A stretch of 8,303 nt of DNA. It comes from Oscillibacter sp. (GTDB taxonomy: Bacteria > Bacillota > Clostridia > Oscillospirales > Oscillospiraceae). The stretch lies in assembly GCA_003487665.1 (NCBI GenBank), contig DNFA01000052.1:18276-26578 (forward strand). The letters are read 5' to 3'. The notes beneath the pieces are model-generated. The model made no database searches. It was not told the origin of the DNA and worked only from the letters and a program-made list of their open reading frames with translations. A program made the position numbers and the translations under genes. Below, piece after piece: positions 1 to 6,317 of the stretch; the stretch's first letter is position 1, and each line of letters begins with the position of its first letter.

Positions 1-105
1 GACCCATGTGTCCCGCCGCCGGGTACGCATTTTTCGGCGGGGCACGCGGGCCCCGCCCTACGGGACGGTATGTTGAACCGCATGTCGGGGACGGCGTCCC
101 CTACG
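1..105. repeat. GC-rich palindromic intergenic repeat, copy 1 (left edge cut by window)
   Basis: This 105-bp stretch is nearly identical to 1661-1765; by eye only two positions differ (82 a/g and 91 a/c). It contains an inner inverted repeat, CCCGCCG with CGGCGGG. It also has the right-hand outer arm CCCGCCCTAC, whose left partner would lie before base 1. A reading frame runs through it (from base 6) but is an artefact of GC-rich repeat DNA. Seen directly: the duplication and the dyads. Inferred: it belongs to a dispersed family of palindromic elements in this genome. It shows no transposase and no obvious target duplication. Confidence 0.85.
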
Positions 106-185
106 CAAATCTCCGCCAAAATCACGACAATTCCCCGCCGAATTTTGTGCGCCTATCCAAAATATGGAAATTTCGCCGGAAACGG

Positions 186-214
186 TTGCGGATGGTCTTC
201 GAAGGTGCTATATT
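186..214 (+). promoter_or_regulatory. Possible promoter for the TasA-like gene
   Basis: TTGCGG (186-191) and TATATT (209-214) are separated by 17 bases, a weak -35 with a reasonable -10. The start would fall near 221, giving a leader of about 113 nt that contains the two hairpins at 246-289. A second AT-rich site, TATACT at 233-238, lacks a well-spaced -35. Apart from this and the repeat at 1-105, I see nothing recognisable in 106-230. This is a pattern match only. Confidence 0.3.
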
Positions 215-230
215 CGACCCATACATCGTA

Positions 231-300
231 AATATACTATATACGGACACCCTTGGGTGTCTCGCGTTGCCGCCGAAGGCGGCAACGCGAATGGTATATT
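231..300 (+). promoter_or_regulatory. Double-hairpin leader element with outer inverted repeat
   Basis: Three nested dyads are visible. AATATAC (231-237) matches GTATATT (294-300) as an outer inverted repeat. GACACCC (246-252) pairs with GGGTGTC (255-261). CGCGTTGCCGCC (263-274) pairs perfectly over 12 bp with GGCGGCAACGCG (278-289) around a GAA loop. No T-tract follows, so it is not a standard intrinsic terminator. It sits 21 bp before the AGGAGG-like ribosome binding site (GGAGGG, 321-326). It could stabilise the mRNA, act as an attenuator-like control, or be a small palindromic element. Confidence 0.6.
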
Positions 301-333
301 GACGAAATTTTATTTACACAGGAGGGTTCTTAA

Positions 334-1521
334 ATGAACAACAAAAGAGCAACAAAGCGCGCGCTATTGACCAGCGTTATGGCACTGGTCATGTGCGTTG
401 TCATGCTGGTCGGGACGACGTTCGCCTGGTTTACCGATACGGCAAGCACAGCGGTGAACAAGATCCAGGCGGGCAATCTGGACGTGGAGCTGGAGTACAG
501 CAAGGATTTCACCGAATGGAAAAAGGTGAACGACACAACTAAGGTGTTCGAGGACAGCACCCTGTGGGAGCCCGGCCGCACAGAGGTTGTATATCTTCGT
601 GTTACGAACGCAGGAACGCTTGCACTGAAGTATACGCTCGGCATTTATAACCTTTACAATAGCACCGGCAAAAATGTTTTGGGCAACAAATATAGTCTCA
701 GCGACTATGTGAAGCTGGGCGCGGTGGAAGCCGATGCTGCGTATGCCGACCGTGCGGCGGCTATCAGTGCTGTGCAAGACAGCGCCAAAACGCTTAATGG
801 TATTGGAGACACCGGTGTTGTCGGTGCAGACCTTGCTACCAACGCTACAAAGGTCTATGCAATGGTGCTTTATATGCCTACGGAAGTCGGAAACGAAGCT
901 AACCCGAAAAATAATGATCCGTATTGGGCGGCAAAGGTTTCCTTCGGTATCAGTGTAAGCGCTACACAGGCAATGTCTGAATCGGATTCGTTTGGCAATA
1001 CATACGATGAAGATGCTGCCGCCATTCTGTCTGCAATCAGCTTTTCTTCCGGAAAGCACGAAATCACCCAGAATATGCAGGCGAACGGACGCTTTGGCGC
1101 AGTACAGGCGGAAAAAACAGCTCAGTTTACGATCAATGCCGATGTATATGCCGTGTACACTAAAGATACAAGCGGCACTACCGGCGGAGCCATGGCTGTT
1201 TCCGCTGATGGAAACAGTAAGGTCATCATCAACGGCGGTGATTTCCGCCAGGTCGGTGTACCTGCCGATGACCCTGTTTGCGACCTGATTTATGCCCTCG
1301 GCAATGCTACGATCGAAATCAATGGCGGTACCTTCAAGGCTACTGATCCTACCAGAACTCTGAACTGCAAGGACGGCTCTAACGCGAAGATCACCGTCAA
1401 GGGCGGTAGCTTCTATAAGTATGACCCGTCTAACCCGACCCTTGGAGACAACGAAGTTGTCGTTGCTGCAGGCTATCATGTCGTTCAGGACGGCGATTGG
1501 TACAAGGTTGTTGCCGATTAA
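334..1521 (+). CDS. SipW-cognate TasA-like exported surface protein with C-terminal beta-helix-type repeats
   Basis: This 395-residue protein carries a signal peptide of the class processed by the ER-type signal peptidase SipW: basic N-terminus, hydrophobic residues 11-29, then GTTFA-WFTD with likely cleavage after Ala31. Residues 32 to about 212 look like the TasA/CalY fold, with NKIQAGNLDVELEY just after the cut, LWEPGRTEVVYLRVTNAG near 77-94, and MPTEVGNEAN followed by FGISVSATQ ending near 212. An SESDSFGNTYD linker follows. The C-terminal part has three short repeats of the form xIxINGGxF (about 295-304, 325-334, 351-360), as in right-handed beta-helices, then a GYHVVQDGDWYKVV cap. TasA relatives form extracellular fibres or surface adhesins. 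No sipW or tasA partner is in the window. GGAGGG at 321-326, 7 nt before ATG, fixes the start. Codon use changes near codon 85. The family call is firm; the exact function is unknown. Confidence 0.85.
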   Translation: MNNKRATKRALLTSVMALVMCVVMLVGTTFAWFTDTASTAVNKIQAGNLDVELEYSKDFTEWKKVNDTTKVFEDSTLWEPGRTEVVYLRVTNAGTLALKYTLGIYNLYNSTGKNVLGNKYSLSDYVKLGAVEADAAYADRAAAISAVQDSAKTLNGIGDTGVVGADLATNATKVYAMVLYMPTEVGNEANPKNNDPYWAAKVSFGISVSATQAMSESDSFGNTYDEDAAAILSAISFSSGKHEITQNMQANGRFGAVQAEKTAQFTINADVYAVYTKDTSGTTGGAMAVSADGNSKVIINGGDFRQVGVPADDPVCDLIYALGNATIEINGGTFKATDPTRTLNCKDGSNAKITVKGGSFYKYDPSNPTLGDNEVVVAAGYHVVQDGDWYKVVAD

Positions 1522-1600
1522 GTATTTCCCCGCGGTTCCCGCTTGCATAGAGCGGCGAATATAACCCTCCTCCGTCTGTGCCACACATGGACGGAAAACG

Positions 1601-1636
1601 CGCGGCGCCCCGCAAGGGGCGCCGCGTTGTTTGTTT
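1601..1636 (+). terminator. Rho-independent terminator after the TasA-like gene
   Basis: A perfect 11-bp stem, CGCGGCGCCCC (1601-1611) with GGGGCGCCGCG (1616-1626), closes a GCAA loop, a GNRA tetraloop. The T-rich run TTGTTTGTTT (1627-1636) follows. It lies 80 bp past the stop codon. A weaker imperfect hairpin (CCGTC 1572-1576 with GACGG 1590-1594) precedes it. Confidence 0.88.
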
Positions 1637-1650
1637 GGGGGGTATGCACC

Positions 1651-1765
1651 TGTAGGGCGGGACCCATGTGTCCCGCCGCCGGGTACGCATTTTTCGGCGG
1701 GGCACGCGGGCCCCGCCCTACGGGACGGTATGTTGAACCGCGTGTCGGGGCCGGCGTCCCCTACG
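1651..1765. repeat. GC-rich palindromic intergenic repeat, copy 2 (complete outer arms)
   Basis: Bases 1661-1765 repeat 1-105 with two mismatches. Here the left flank is visible: GTAGGGCGGG (1652-1661) is the exact inverse complement of CCCGCCCTAC (1712-1721). It encloses the inner dyad CCCGCCG (1672-1678) with CGGCGGG (1695-1701), so the element could extrude as a nested hairpin. A shorter GGGG...CCCC dyad lies at 1747-1761. It sits between the terminator of the TasA-like gene and the 3' end of the WYL gene, where it may also help end minus-strand transcription, although it has no T-tract. Confidence 0.85.
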
Positions 1766-1791
1766 ATTTTTGTGCGGGAGAACGGGGATGC

Positions 1792-2763
1792 TTATGCGTC
1801 GGGATAAGCGGACAGGGCGTCCTGACAGTGGCGGGCGAAATCCCGGCGGACGGCGTCGGGGGAGACGATCTCCGCCTGCGCGCCGAACTGGAACAGCCAG
1901 CCGTAGAAGGTGGGACCCACCTCCACCGGCGCGGTGACGGCAATACGCTCCCCGTCGGGGTGGATGTGGCCGTCCGCGCCGAAGCGATCCATTACCACGT
2001 TGATCAGCGCCCGGTCGAAGCGCAGGCGCACCGTCTCCGTGCGGCCGTTGTACATGTCGAAAATGCGCCGGACGTACTTGCCCAGATCGAAGTCCGCCGG
2101 CAGGGGGTCGCGCGGCCTGTCGGAGACGGTCAGCTCCTCCATGCGATCCACCCGGTAGTGGCGGTAGTCCTGAATGGCGGGGTCGTAGGCCACCAGATAG
2201 TAGTGCCTGTCCACGCACAGCGCCACCGGGTTCGTCTCATACAGGGCACCCTCCCGCCGGTAGGATTTGCCGCCGGAGGCCGTCCAGTCGAAGTAGCGGA
2301 ACGTGACCTTCCGGTCGTCGTTGATGGCGGTGTGCAGCCCGTCCACGGCGTAGTACAGCCGCTCGTTGTGGGTGCGCACCCGATCCATTACATATACCTG
2401 CCGCCGCAGCTGCCGGGCGTTGGGGCGGCTGGTGAGCTTTTCCAGCTTGGCGATCAGCTCCATGGACTTGCCCTGGGTCAGGAAGGGAGACGCCTGCACC
2501 ACGTCGATGAGCAGCTTCAGCTCCGGCAGCTGGAATTCCCGGTCGCCCAGAAAATAGCCGTAGCTCTTGCCGCGGACGGACTGGACGTCCATGCCGTACA
2601 GACGCAGCAGCTCCAGATCGTCGTACAGGCTCTTGCGCTCGGCGGAGATGCCGCAGCGCTCCAGATACGCGATCATGTCCTGCAGGGTCCTGGGGTGGCG
2701 CTCGTCCGTCTCCTCCTGCAAATACTGCGCCAGATACAGCAGCTTCAGCTTTTTGTTGGCCAT
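1792..2763 (-). CDS. WYL-domain helix-turn-helix transcriptional regulator
   Basis: The 323-residue product has the architecture of YafY/DeoR-like WYL regulators. An N-terminal winged helix-turn-helix covers residues 1 to about 75 (LQDMIAYLERCGISAERKSLYDDLELL, then a YGYFLGDREF wing). A linker helix follows, then a WYL ligand-sensing domain from about 140 with RKVTFRYFDW, RHYYLVAYD (186-194) and RHYRVDRMEEL (201-211). A WCX-like C-terminal extension follows (TVRLRFDRALINVVMDRFG onward). Such proteins bind DNA and are thought to sense nucleotides or other small ligands. The start is set at 2763 because GGGAGG lies 7 nt upstream; an in-frame ATG 12 codons earlier lacks such a site and overlaps the likely promoter. 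It is divergent from the flippase operon, so regulation of that operon and of itself is plausible but unproven. Confidence 0.88.
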   Translation of the reverse strand: MANKKLKLLYLAQYLQEETDERHPRTLQDMIAYLERCGISAERKSLYDDLELLRLYGMDVQSVRGKSYGYFLGDREFQLPELKLLIDVVQASPFLTQGKSMELIAKLEKLTSRPNARQLRRQVYVMDRVRTHNERLYYAVDGLHTAINDDRKVTFRYFDWTASGGKSYRREGALYETNPVALCVDRHYYLVAYDPAIQDYRHYRVDRMEELTVSDRPRDPLPADFDLGKYVRRIFDMYNGRTETVRLRFDRALINVVMDRFGADGHIHPDGERIAVTAPVEVGPTFYGWLFQFGAQAEIVSPDAVRRDFARHCQDALSAYPDA

Positions 2764-2797
2764 GGGAAGCCCTCCCTTCATGTGGTACCTGTACACC

Positions 2798-2826
2798 ATT
2801 GTAGCAGATACGGCGGCGAAAGAAAA
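2798..2826 (-). promoter_or_regulatory. Probable promoter of the WYL regulator
   Basis: On the minus strand, TACAAT (2803-2798) is a good -10, with a weak TTTTCT (2826-2821) 17 nt upstream. Transcription would start near 2791, giving a short leader that still includes the GGGAGG site. A GTAC-CT-GTAC inverted repeat (2785-2794) overlaps the predicted start and could be an operator. Confidence 0.45.
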
Positions 2827-2848
2827 CCACTTTTTGGCTGTGTGCGGC

Positions 2849-2877
2849 TTTACATCACAGGCCTTTTAGGATATAAT
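2849..2877 (+). promoter_or_regulatory. Strong sigma-A-type promoter of the flippase operon
   Basis: TTTACA (2849-2854), a 17-bp spacer and a perfect TATAAT (2872-2877) lie just upstream of the flippase gene. Transcription would begin near 2884, leaving about 32 nt of leader. This makes the in-frame TTG at 2889 an unlikely start and supports the TTG at 2916. The promoter is back-to-back with that of the WYL gene. Confidence 0.8.
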
Positions 2878-2915
2878 AAAGTGATATATTGTCAAGTGAG
2901 AGAGGAAGTGCGGCG

Positions 2916-4430
2916 TTGCAAGTGAATCAGATCCGGGCGGGCGCCGCGCTGAGCTATGTGTCCATGGCACTGAGCACCGTCATCTCGCTGGTATACACGC
3001 CCATCATGCTCCAGCAGCTGGGCGACAGCGAGTTTGGCGTGTATCAGGCGGTGCTGCCCATCATATCCTATCTGAACCTGCTGAGCTTCGGCCTTGGCAG
3101 CGCCTATGTGCGGTACTACTCCCGGTTCCGGGCGGCGGGCGACAGGGAGGGCTGCGCCAAGCTCAACGGCATGTTCCTGATAACGTATCTGATCCTGGGC
3201 GCGGCGGTGCTGGCCATCGGCTTCGGCCTGTCCTACTGCGATGTGGTGTTCGGCAAGAAGCTGACGGCGGAGGAGATCAGCCTGGCGCAGCGGCTGCTGC
3301 GCATTCTGACGGTGAACGCCGCGCTGACGTTCCCCATCAGCGTGTTCGAGAGCCATGTGACCATCAACGAGCGGTATCTGTTCCAGAAGATCGTGGCCAT
3401 GGGCAAGCAGGTGCTGAACCCGCTGATCATGATCCCCCTGCTGCTGATGGGCTATCGCTCCGTGACGCTGACCGTCGTCTCGTTGATCTTTACCGTCCTC
3501 AGCGGCGTTATCAATATTTCCTACTGCCTGACACGGCTGAAGATGCCCTTTGCATTCCACCGGTACGACTTCGCCCTGCTGCGGGAGATGTTCGGCTTTA
3601 CGGTGTATGTGTTCATCGGCATCGTGGTGGACAACGTCAACTGGTCCATCGACCGGACGCTGCTGACGTGGTTCCACGGCTCCGCCGCCGTGACGGTCTA
3701 TGTGATCGCCTCCCAGCTGAACAACTACTTCCTGCTGTTCGGCAACGCCATCTCCAATGTGATGACGCCCCGCGTCCACCGGCTGGTGGCGGAGAACGCC
3801 CCCATGCGGACGCTGGACGCCCTGTTTACCAAGGTGGGGCGGATACAGTTCATCCTGCTGGGCGGCATATTCCTGGGCTTTGTGGCCATCGGCCAGCCCT
3901 TCGTGGTGCTGTGGGGCGGCGGCGAGCAGTTCCGCATCGACTACTGGACGGCGCTGCTGCTGTTCTTTGCCTGCCTGTGGACGAATATCCAGACGGTGGG
4001 CATCGAGATCCAGCGCGCCAAGAACATGCACAAGTACCGCTCGCTGGTCTATCTGGGGGTGCTGGTGGGCAACATCATTATTTCCATCCCGCTGTGCATG
4101 AAATGGGAGGGCTTCGGCGCGGCCATCGGCACCGCCGTCGCCACGCTGGTGGGCAACGTGTTCCTGATGAACCGGTACTATTACAAGCACATCGGGCTGA
4201 ACATCCCCGCCTTCTGGCGGCACATTTTCCACCTGCTGCCGGCCATGCTGCCGCCGGCGGTGACGGCGGTGCTGCTGGCGGTGTTCGTCCATCCGGTCAG
4301 CTATTGGCAGCTGATACCGCCGGGGCTGCTGTTCGTGGCGGTGTATGCCGCCAGCATGTGGCTGTTCGGCATGAACCGCTATGAGCGGGGGCTGATCGCC
4401 GCCCCGCTGCGGCGGATACTGCATCGTTGA
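2916..4430 (+). CDS. Polysaccharide/oligosaccharide flippase (MOP superfamily, Wzx-like)
   Basis: This 504-residue, very hydrophobic protein has about 14 predictable membrane segments (roughly 11-32, 42-62, 86-108, 127-147, 162-180, 183-205, 225-240, 255-281, 311-335, 345-363, 376-395, 398-418, 436-458, 466-485). Its N-terminal pattern, AGAALSYVSMALSTVISLVYTP with a following LGDSEFGVYQ, is typical of MOP-family exporters that move lipid-linked glycans across the membrane. Full length and segment number fit the family. I chose the TTG at 2916 (MQVNQIRAG) because AGAGGAAG at 2901-2908 precedes it by 7 nt; GTG at 2922 and TTG at 2889 fit less well. It is the first gene of the operon, 16 bp before the ATP-grasp gene. 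No glycosyltransferase or polymerase is in the window, so the cargo is unknown. Confidence 0.87.
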   Translation: MQVNQIRAGAALSYVSMALSTVISLVYTPIMLQQLGDSEFGVYQAVLPIISYLNLLSFGLGSAYVRYYSRFRAAGDREGCAKLNGMFLITYLILGAAVLAIGFGLSYCDVVFGKKLTAEEISLAQRLLRILTVNAALTFPISVFESHVTINERYLFQKIVAMGKQVLNPLIMIPLLLMGYRSVTLTVVSLIFTVLSGVINISYCLTRLKMPFAFHRYDFALLREMFGFTVYVFIGIVVDNVNWSIDRTLLTWFHGSAAVTVYVIASQLNNYFLLFGNAISNVMTPRVHRLVAENAPMRTLDALFTKVGRIQFILLGGIFLGFVAIGQPFVVLWGGGEQFRIDYWTALLLFFACLWTNIQTVGIEIQRAKNMHKYRSLVYLGVLVGNIIISIPLCMKWEGFGAAIGTAVATLVGNVFLMNRYYYKHIGLNIPAFWRHIFHLLPAMLPPAVTAVLLAVFVHPVSYWQLIPPGLLFVAVYAASMWLFGMNRYERGLIAAPLRRILHR

Positions 4431-4446
4431 AAAAGGAGGAATTCTT

Positions 4447-5463
4447 ATGGGCAGAAAGCTTGCTACATTTTTTCGGCAGCTGAAGCATCTGAGCTTTGCG
4501 CGGATGAAGCTGCACATCAACGCCGTCCACGAGGAGAGCGGCAAGAGCCGACTGGTCATCTTCTGCGACATGGTGTGGTGCGAGGTGCGCTACGGCATCG
4601 GCTATCTGGACTACCACGTGTTCGGCTTTGCCGACCGGCACGGCGCGGTGCGCAAGACCTATATGACCGCCGTGCAGAACCAGGCGCTGACCCGCCAGAT
4701 GAACGACCCGGCGTATTTCTATCAGCTCAACGACAAGATCGAGTTCGACACCATCTTCTCCGACCTGCTGAAGCGCCGGTTCCTTGACCTGCGCAAGACG
4801 GATGCCGCCGGGCTGCGGGAATTCTGTGCCGGGACGGATGCCATCTTCTGCAAGCCCGCGGGACTGTGCGGCGGCGAGGGCATCCAGCGCCTTGTGACGG
4901 CGGACATCGACGACTACGAGGCCCTGTACGACCGGCTGGTCAAGGGCGGACAGCTGCTGATCGAGGAGCCCATCCGCCAGCACCCGGATATGAACCGCCT
5001 GTGCCCCGACTCCGTGAACACGGTGCGTATCGTCACGCTGGTGACGGAGCGGGGCGCGCAGATGGTCTATGCGCTGGTGCGCATGGGCATGGGCGGCGTG
5101 TGCGTGGACAACGTGTCCTCCGGCGGCATGTACGCCCCGGTGAACGAGCACGGTCAGCTGTACCGTCCGGCCTTCTGCGACAAGACCGGCAAATACTACG
5201 AGCGCCATCCCGTCACCGGCACGGAGATCACCGGCTTCCAGATCCCCCTGTTCGACCAGGCGCTGGAGCTGTGCCGCACGGCGTCCAAGCGGGTGGAGGC
5301 GCACCTGAAGTATATCGGCTGGGACGTGGCCATCACCCCGGACGGCCCCGTGCTGGTGGAGGGCAACAACCTGCCCGGCTACGACATGTGCCAGAACGCC
5401 GGGCATGTGGACGAGGGCATGCTGCCCCGGTTCGAGAAGCTGCTGGGCAGACCCATCATGTAA
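4447..5463 (+). CDS. Sugar-transfer-associated ATP-grasp protein
   Basis: The 338-residue product resembles the ATP-grasp family found beside glycan-synthesis genes (ATPgrasp_ST type). Visible ATP-grasp elements are FCKP with Lys136, then the glycine-rich loop GLCGGEGI (139-146), the adenine-side acidic patch LIEEP (171-175), NTVRIVTL (191-198), and the C-terminal metal-binding stretch WDVAITPDGPVLVEGNNLPG (292-311) with Glu305 and Asn307. These enzymes activate a carboxylate with ATP and join it to an amine or other nucleophile; the substrate of this subfamily is not established. The AGGAGG at 4434-4439 lies 7 nt before ATG. It follows the flippase by 16 bp and precedes the Nim-like gene by 12 bp. 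Context suggests it decorates or builds the glycan that the flippase exports, which is inference. Confidence 0.82.
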   Translation: MGRKLATFFRQLKHLSFARMKLHINAVHEESGKSRLVIFCDMVWCEVRYGIGYLDYHVFGFADRHGAVRKTYMTAVQNQALTRQMNDPAYFYQLNDKIEFDTIFSDLLKRRFLDLRKTDAAGLREFCAGTDAIFCKPAGLCGGEGIQRLVTADIDDYEALYDRLVKGGQLLIEEPIRQHPDMNRLCPDSVNTVRIVTLVTERGAQMVYALVRMGMGGVCVDNVSSGGMYAPVNEHGQLYRPAFCDKTGKYYERHPVTGTEITGFQIPLFDQALELCRTASKRVEAHLKYIGWDVAITPDGPVLVEGNNLPGYDMCQNAGHVDEGMLPRFEKLLGRPIM

Positions 5464-5475
5464 GGAGGTTTCCCC

Positions 5476-5943
5476 ATGCGCAGAAAAGATAAGGAACGGG
5501 ACGCGGCCTTCGCGTGGCAGGTGCTGCGGGATGCCGCCTACTCCGTGCTGGCCATGACTGACGAGGACGGCACGCCTTACTGCGTGCCGGTGAATCATAT
5601 CGCCGACCCGGAGCACAACGCGGTGTATTTCCACTGTGCCGGCGCCGGGCGGAAGTGGACGATACTGGAGAAAGAGCCGCCGGTGTGCCTGACCGCCGTC
5701 TCCCGGGCGGAGCTGGTGCCCGGCGAGCTGACCACCGCCTACGACTCTGCGGTTGTTCACGGGCAGGCGACGGTGGTGCGGGACAGCGCCGAGAAGCTGT
5801 ACGCGCTGAAGCTGCTGGTGCAGGCGCTGGATCCCGTCAGCATGGAAAGAGCCGTCATGTGCGCCGACAAGACCATGGAGCGCACCATGATCGTGAAGAT
5901 CACGCCCCGGGAAGTGACCGGCAAGCAGTCCCACGGAGATTAA
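5476..5943 (+). CDS. Pyridoxamine 5'-phosphate oxidase-family (Nim-like) flavoprotein
   Basis: This 155-residue protein matches the small FMN-binding split-barrel group that includes the 5-nitroimidazole reductases NimA-J. It opens MRRKDKE, has the first strand pair YSVLAMTDEDGTPYCVPVNHI (22-42), then VYFHCAGAGRKWTILEKEPPVCLTAV (50-75), where the conserved YFHCAxxGxK segment binds flavin phosphate. Next come ELTTAYDSAVVHGQATVV (84-101) and the ending MIVKITPREVTGKQS. The length is normal for the group. It may be a general flavin reductase or oxidase; nitroimidazole resistance should not be assumed. Its AGGAGG (5463-5468) overlaps the last base of the upstream stop codon, so it is translated with the ATP-grasp gene. 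Why a redox protein ends a glycan operon is unclear. Its TAA is the left end of the shared terminator. Confidence 0.82.
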   Translation: MRRKDKERDAAFAWQVLRDAAYSVLAMTDEDGTPYCVPVNHIADPEHNAVYFHCAGAGRKWTILEKEPPVCLTAVSRAELVPGELTTAYDSAVVHGQATVVRDSAEKLYALKLLVQALDPVSMERAVMCADKTMERTMIVKITPREVTGKQSHGD

Positions 5944-5984
5944 GCAAAAAAAGCAAACCCTGTTGGGGTTTGCTTTTTTGCTTA
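5941..5984. terminator. Bidirectional terminator between convergent operons
   Basis: A 44-bp near-palindrome runs from the TAA of the Nim-like gene to the TAA (reverse) of the cupin gene. The core stem AAAAAAGCAAACCC (5947-5960) pairs with GGGTTTGCTTTTTT (5966-5979). The outer ends TAAGC and GCTTA are also complementary. A-tracts on one side and T-tracts on the other give a U-run after the hairpin in both directions. Confidence 0.92.
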
Positions 5985-6317
5985 TTTCACGTCCGGCAGG
6001 ATGCCCAGCAGCACCAGCGGCTCCGCGCCGGTGTTGTCGATGCCGTGGGTGTGCCCCTCCGGGCAGTAGTGGGTCATCCCGGCGGTCAGGGGTACGTCCG
6101 TGCCGTCGTCGTGGCACACGCCGCTGCCGGACAACACGTGGATGATCTCGCAGTTGCCGGTGTGGGTGTGCAGGCCGATGGACGAGCCCACCGGCAGCGT
6201 CAGCGTCAGGATGCGTCCCATGCCATCGCTGACAGCGGTACGCACCTGCGCTTCGCCCTCGCCGCCCTTGAAGTGGGGGACGATGGCGGGGGAGAGGGAA
6301 TGGAAATCAAGAATCAT
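5982..6317 (-). CDS. Small single-domain cupin protein
   Basis: The 111-residue product is a stand-alone cupin with both canonical motifs intact. Motif 1, G(X)5HXH(X)4E(X)6G, runs from Gly44 to Gly64 with metal ligands His50, His52 and Glu57. Motif 2, G(X)5PXG(X)2H(X)3N, runs from Gly80 to Asn95 with His91. A metal-binding beta-barrel is therefore expected; the ligand or reaction is unknown, and such proteins range from sensors to isomerases and dioxygenases. GGAGG lies 6 nt before ATG. The start overlaps the end of sdaAA by 11 bp, which suggests translational coupling and a role linked to serine breakdown. Its stop codon lies inside the bidirectional terminator, so it is the last gene of the sda operon. 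Confidence 0.85.
   Translation of the reverse strand: MILDFHSLSPAIVPHFKGGEGEAQVRTAVSDGMGRILTLTLPVGSSIGLHTHTGNCEIIHVLSGSGVCHDDGTDVPLTAGMTHYCPEGHTHGIDNTGAEPLVLLGILPDVK

Noticed and set aside
1..105. CRISPR array or insertion-sequence end
   Set aside because: Only two copies 1,660 bp apart, with no regular spacers, transposase or target duplication.
263..289. Strong hairpin as an intrinsic terminator of an upstream gene
   Set aside because: No T-tract follows on either strand, and no gene end is visible upstream.
6..302. 98-codon plus-strand frame at the window start
   Set aside because: It is a translation of the palindromic repeat and the leader hairpins; no ribosome binding site, and the same start occurs in repeat copy 2.
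364..1584. 406-codon minus-strand frame opposite the TasA-like gene
   Set aside because: Antisense shadow; no family features, while the plus strand has a signal peptide, TasA-like domain and ribosome binding site.
2764..2799. 12-codon upstream extension of the WYL protein
   Set aside because: It overlaps the likely -10 and start of transcription; the inner ATG has GGGAGG at 7 nt.
1543..2925. 460-codon plus-strand frame
   Set aside because: It runs through the terminator and repeat and then antisense to the WYL gene; low-complexity Val/Gly/Arg composition typical of the complement of GC-rich coding DNA.
2892..4571. 559-codon minus-strand frame opposite the flippase
   Set aside because: His/Gln/Arg-rich composition is the complement of membrane-protein codons; the plus-strand protein is clearly a MOP transporter.
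4297..6117. 606-codon minus-strand frame
   Set aside because: Crosses four genes and the bidirectional terminator; skewed His/Val/Arg composition and no recognisable domain.
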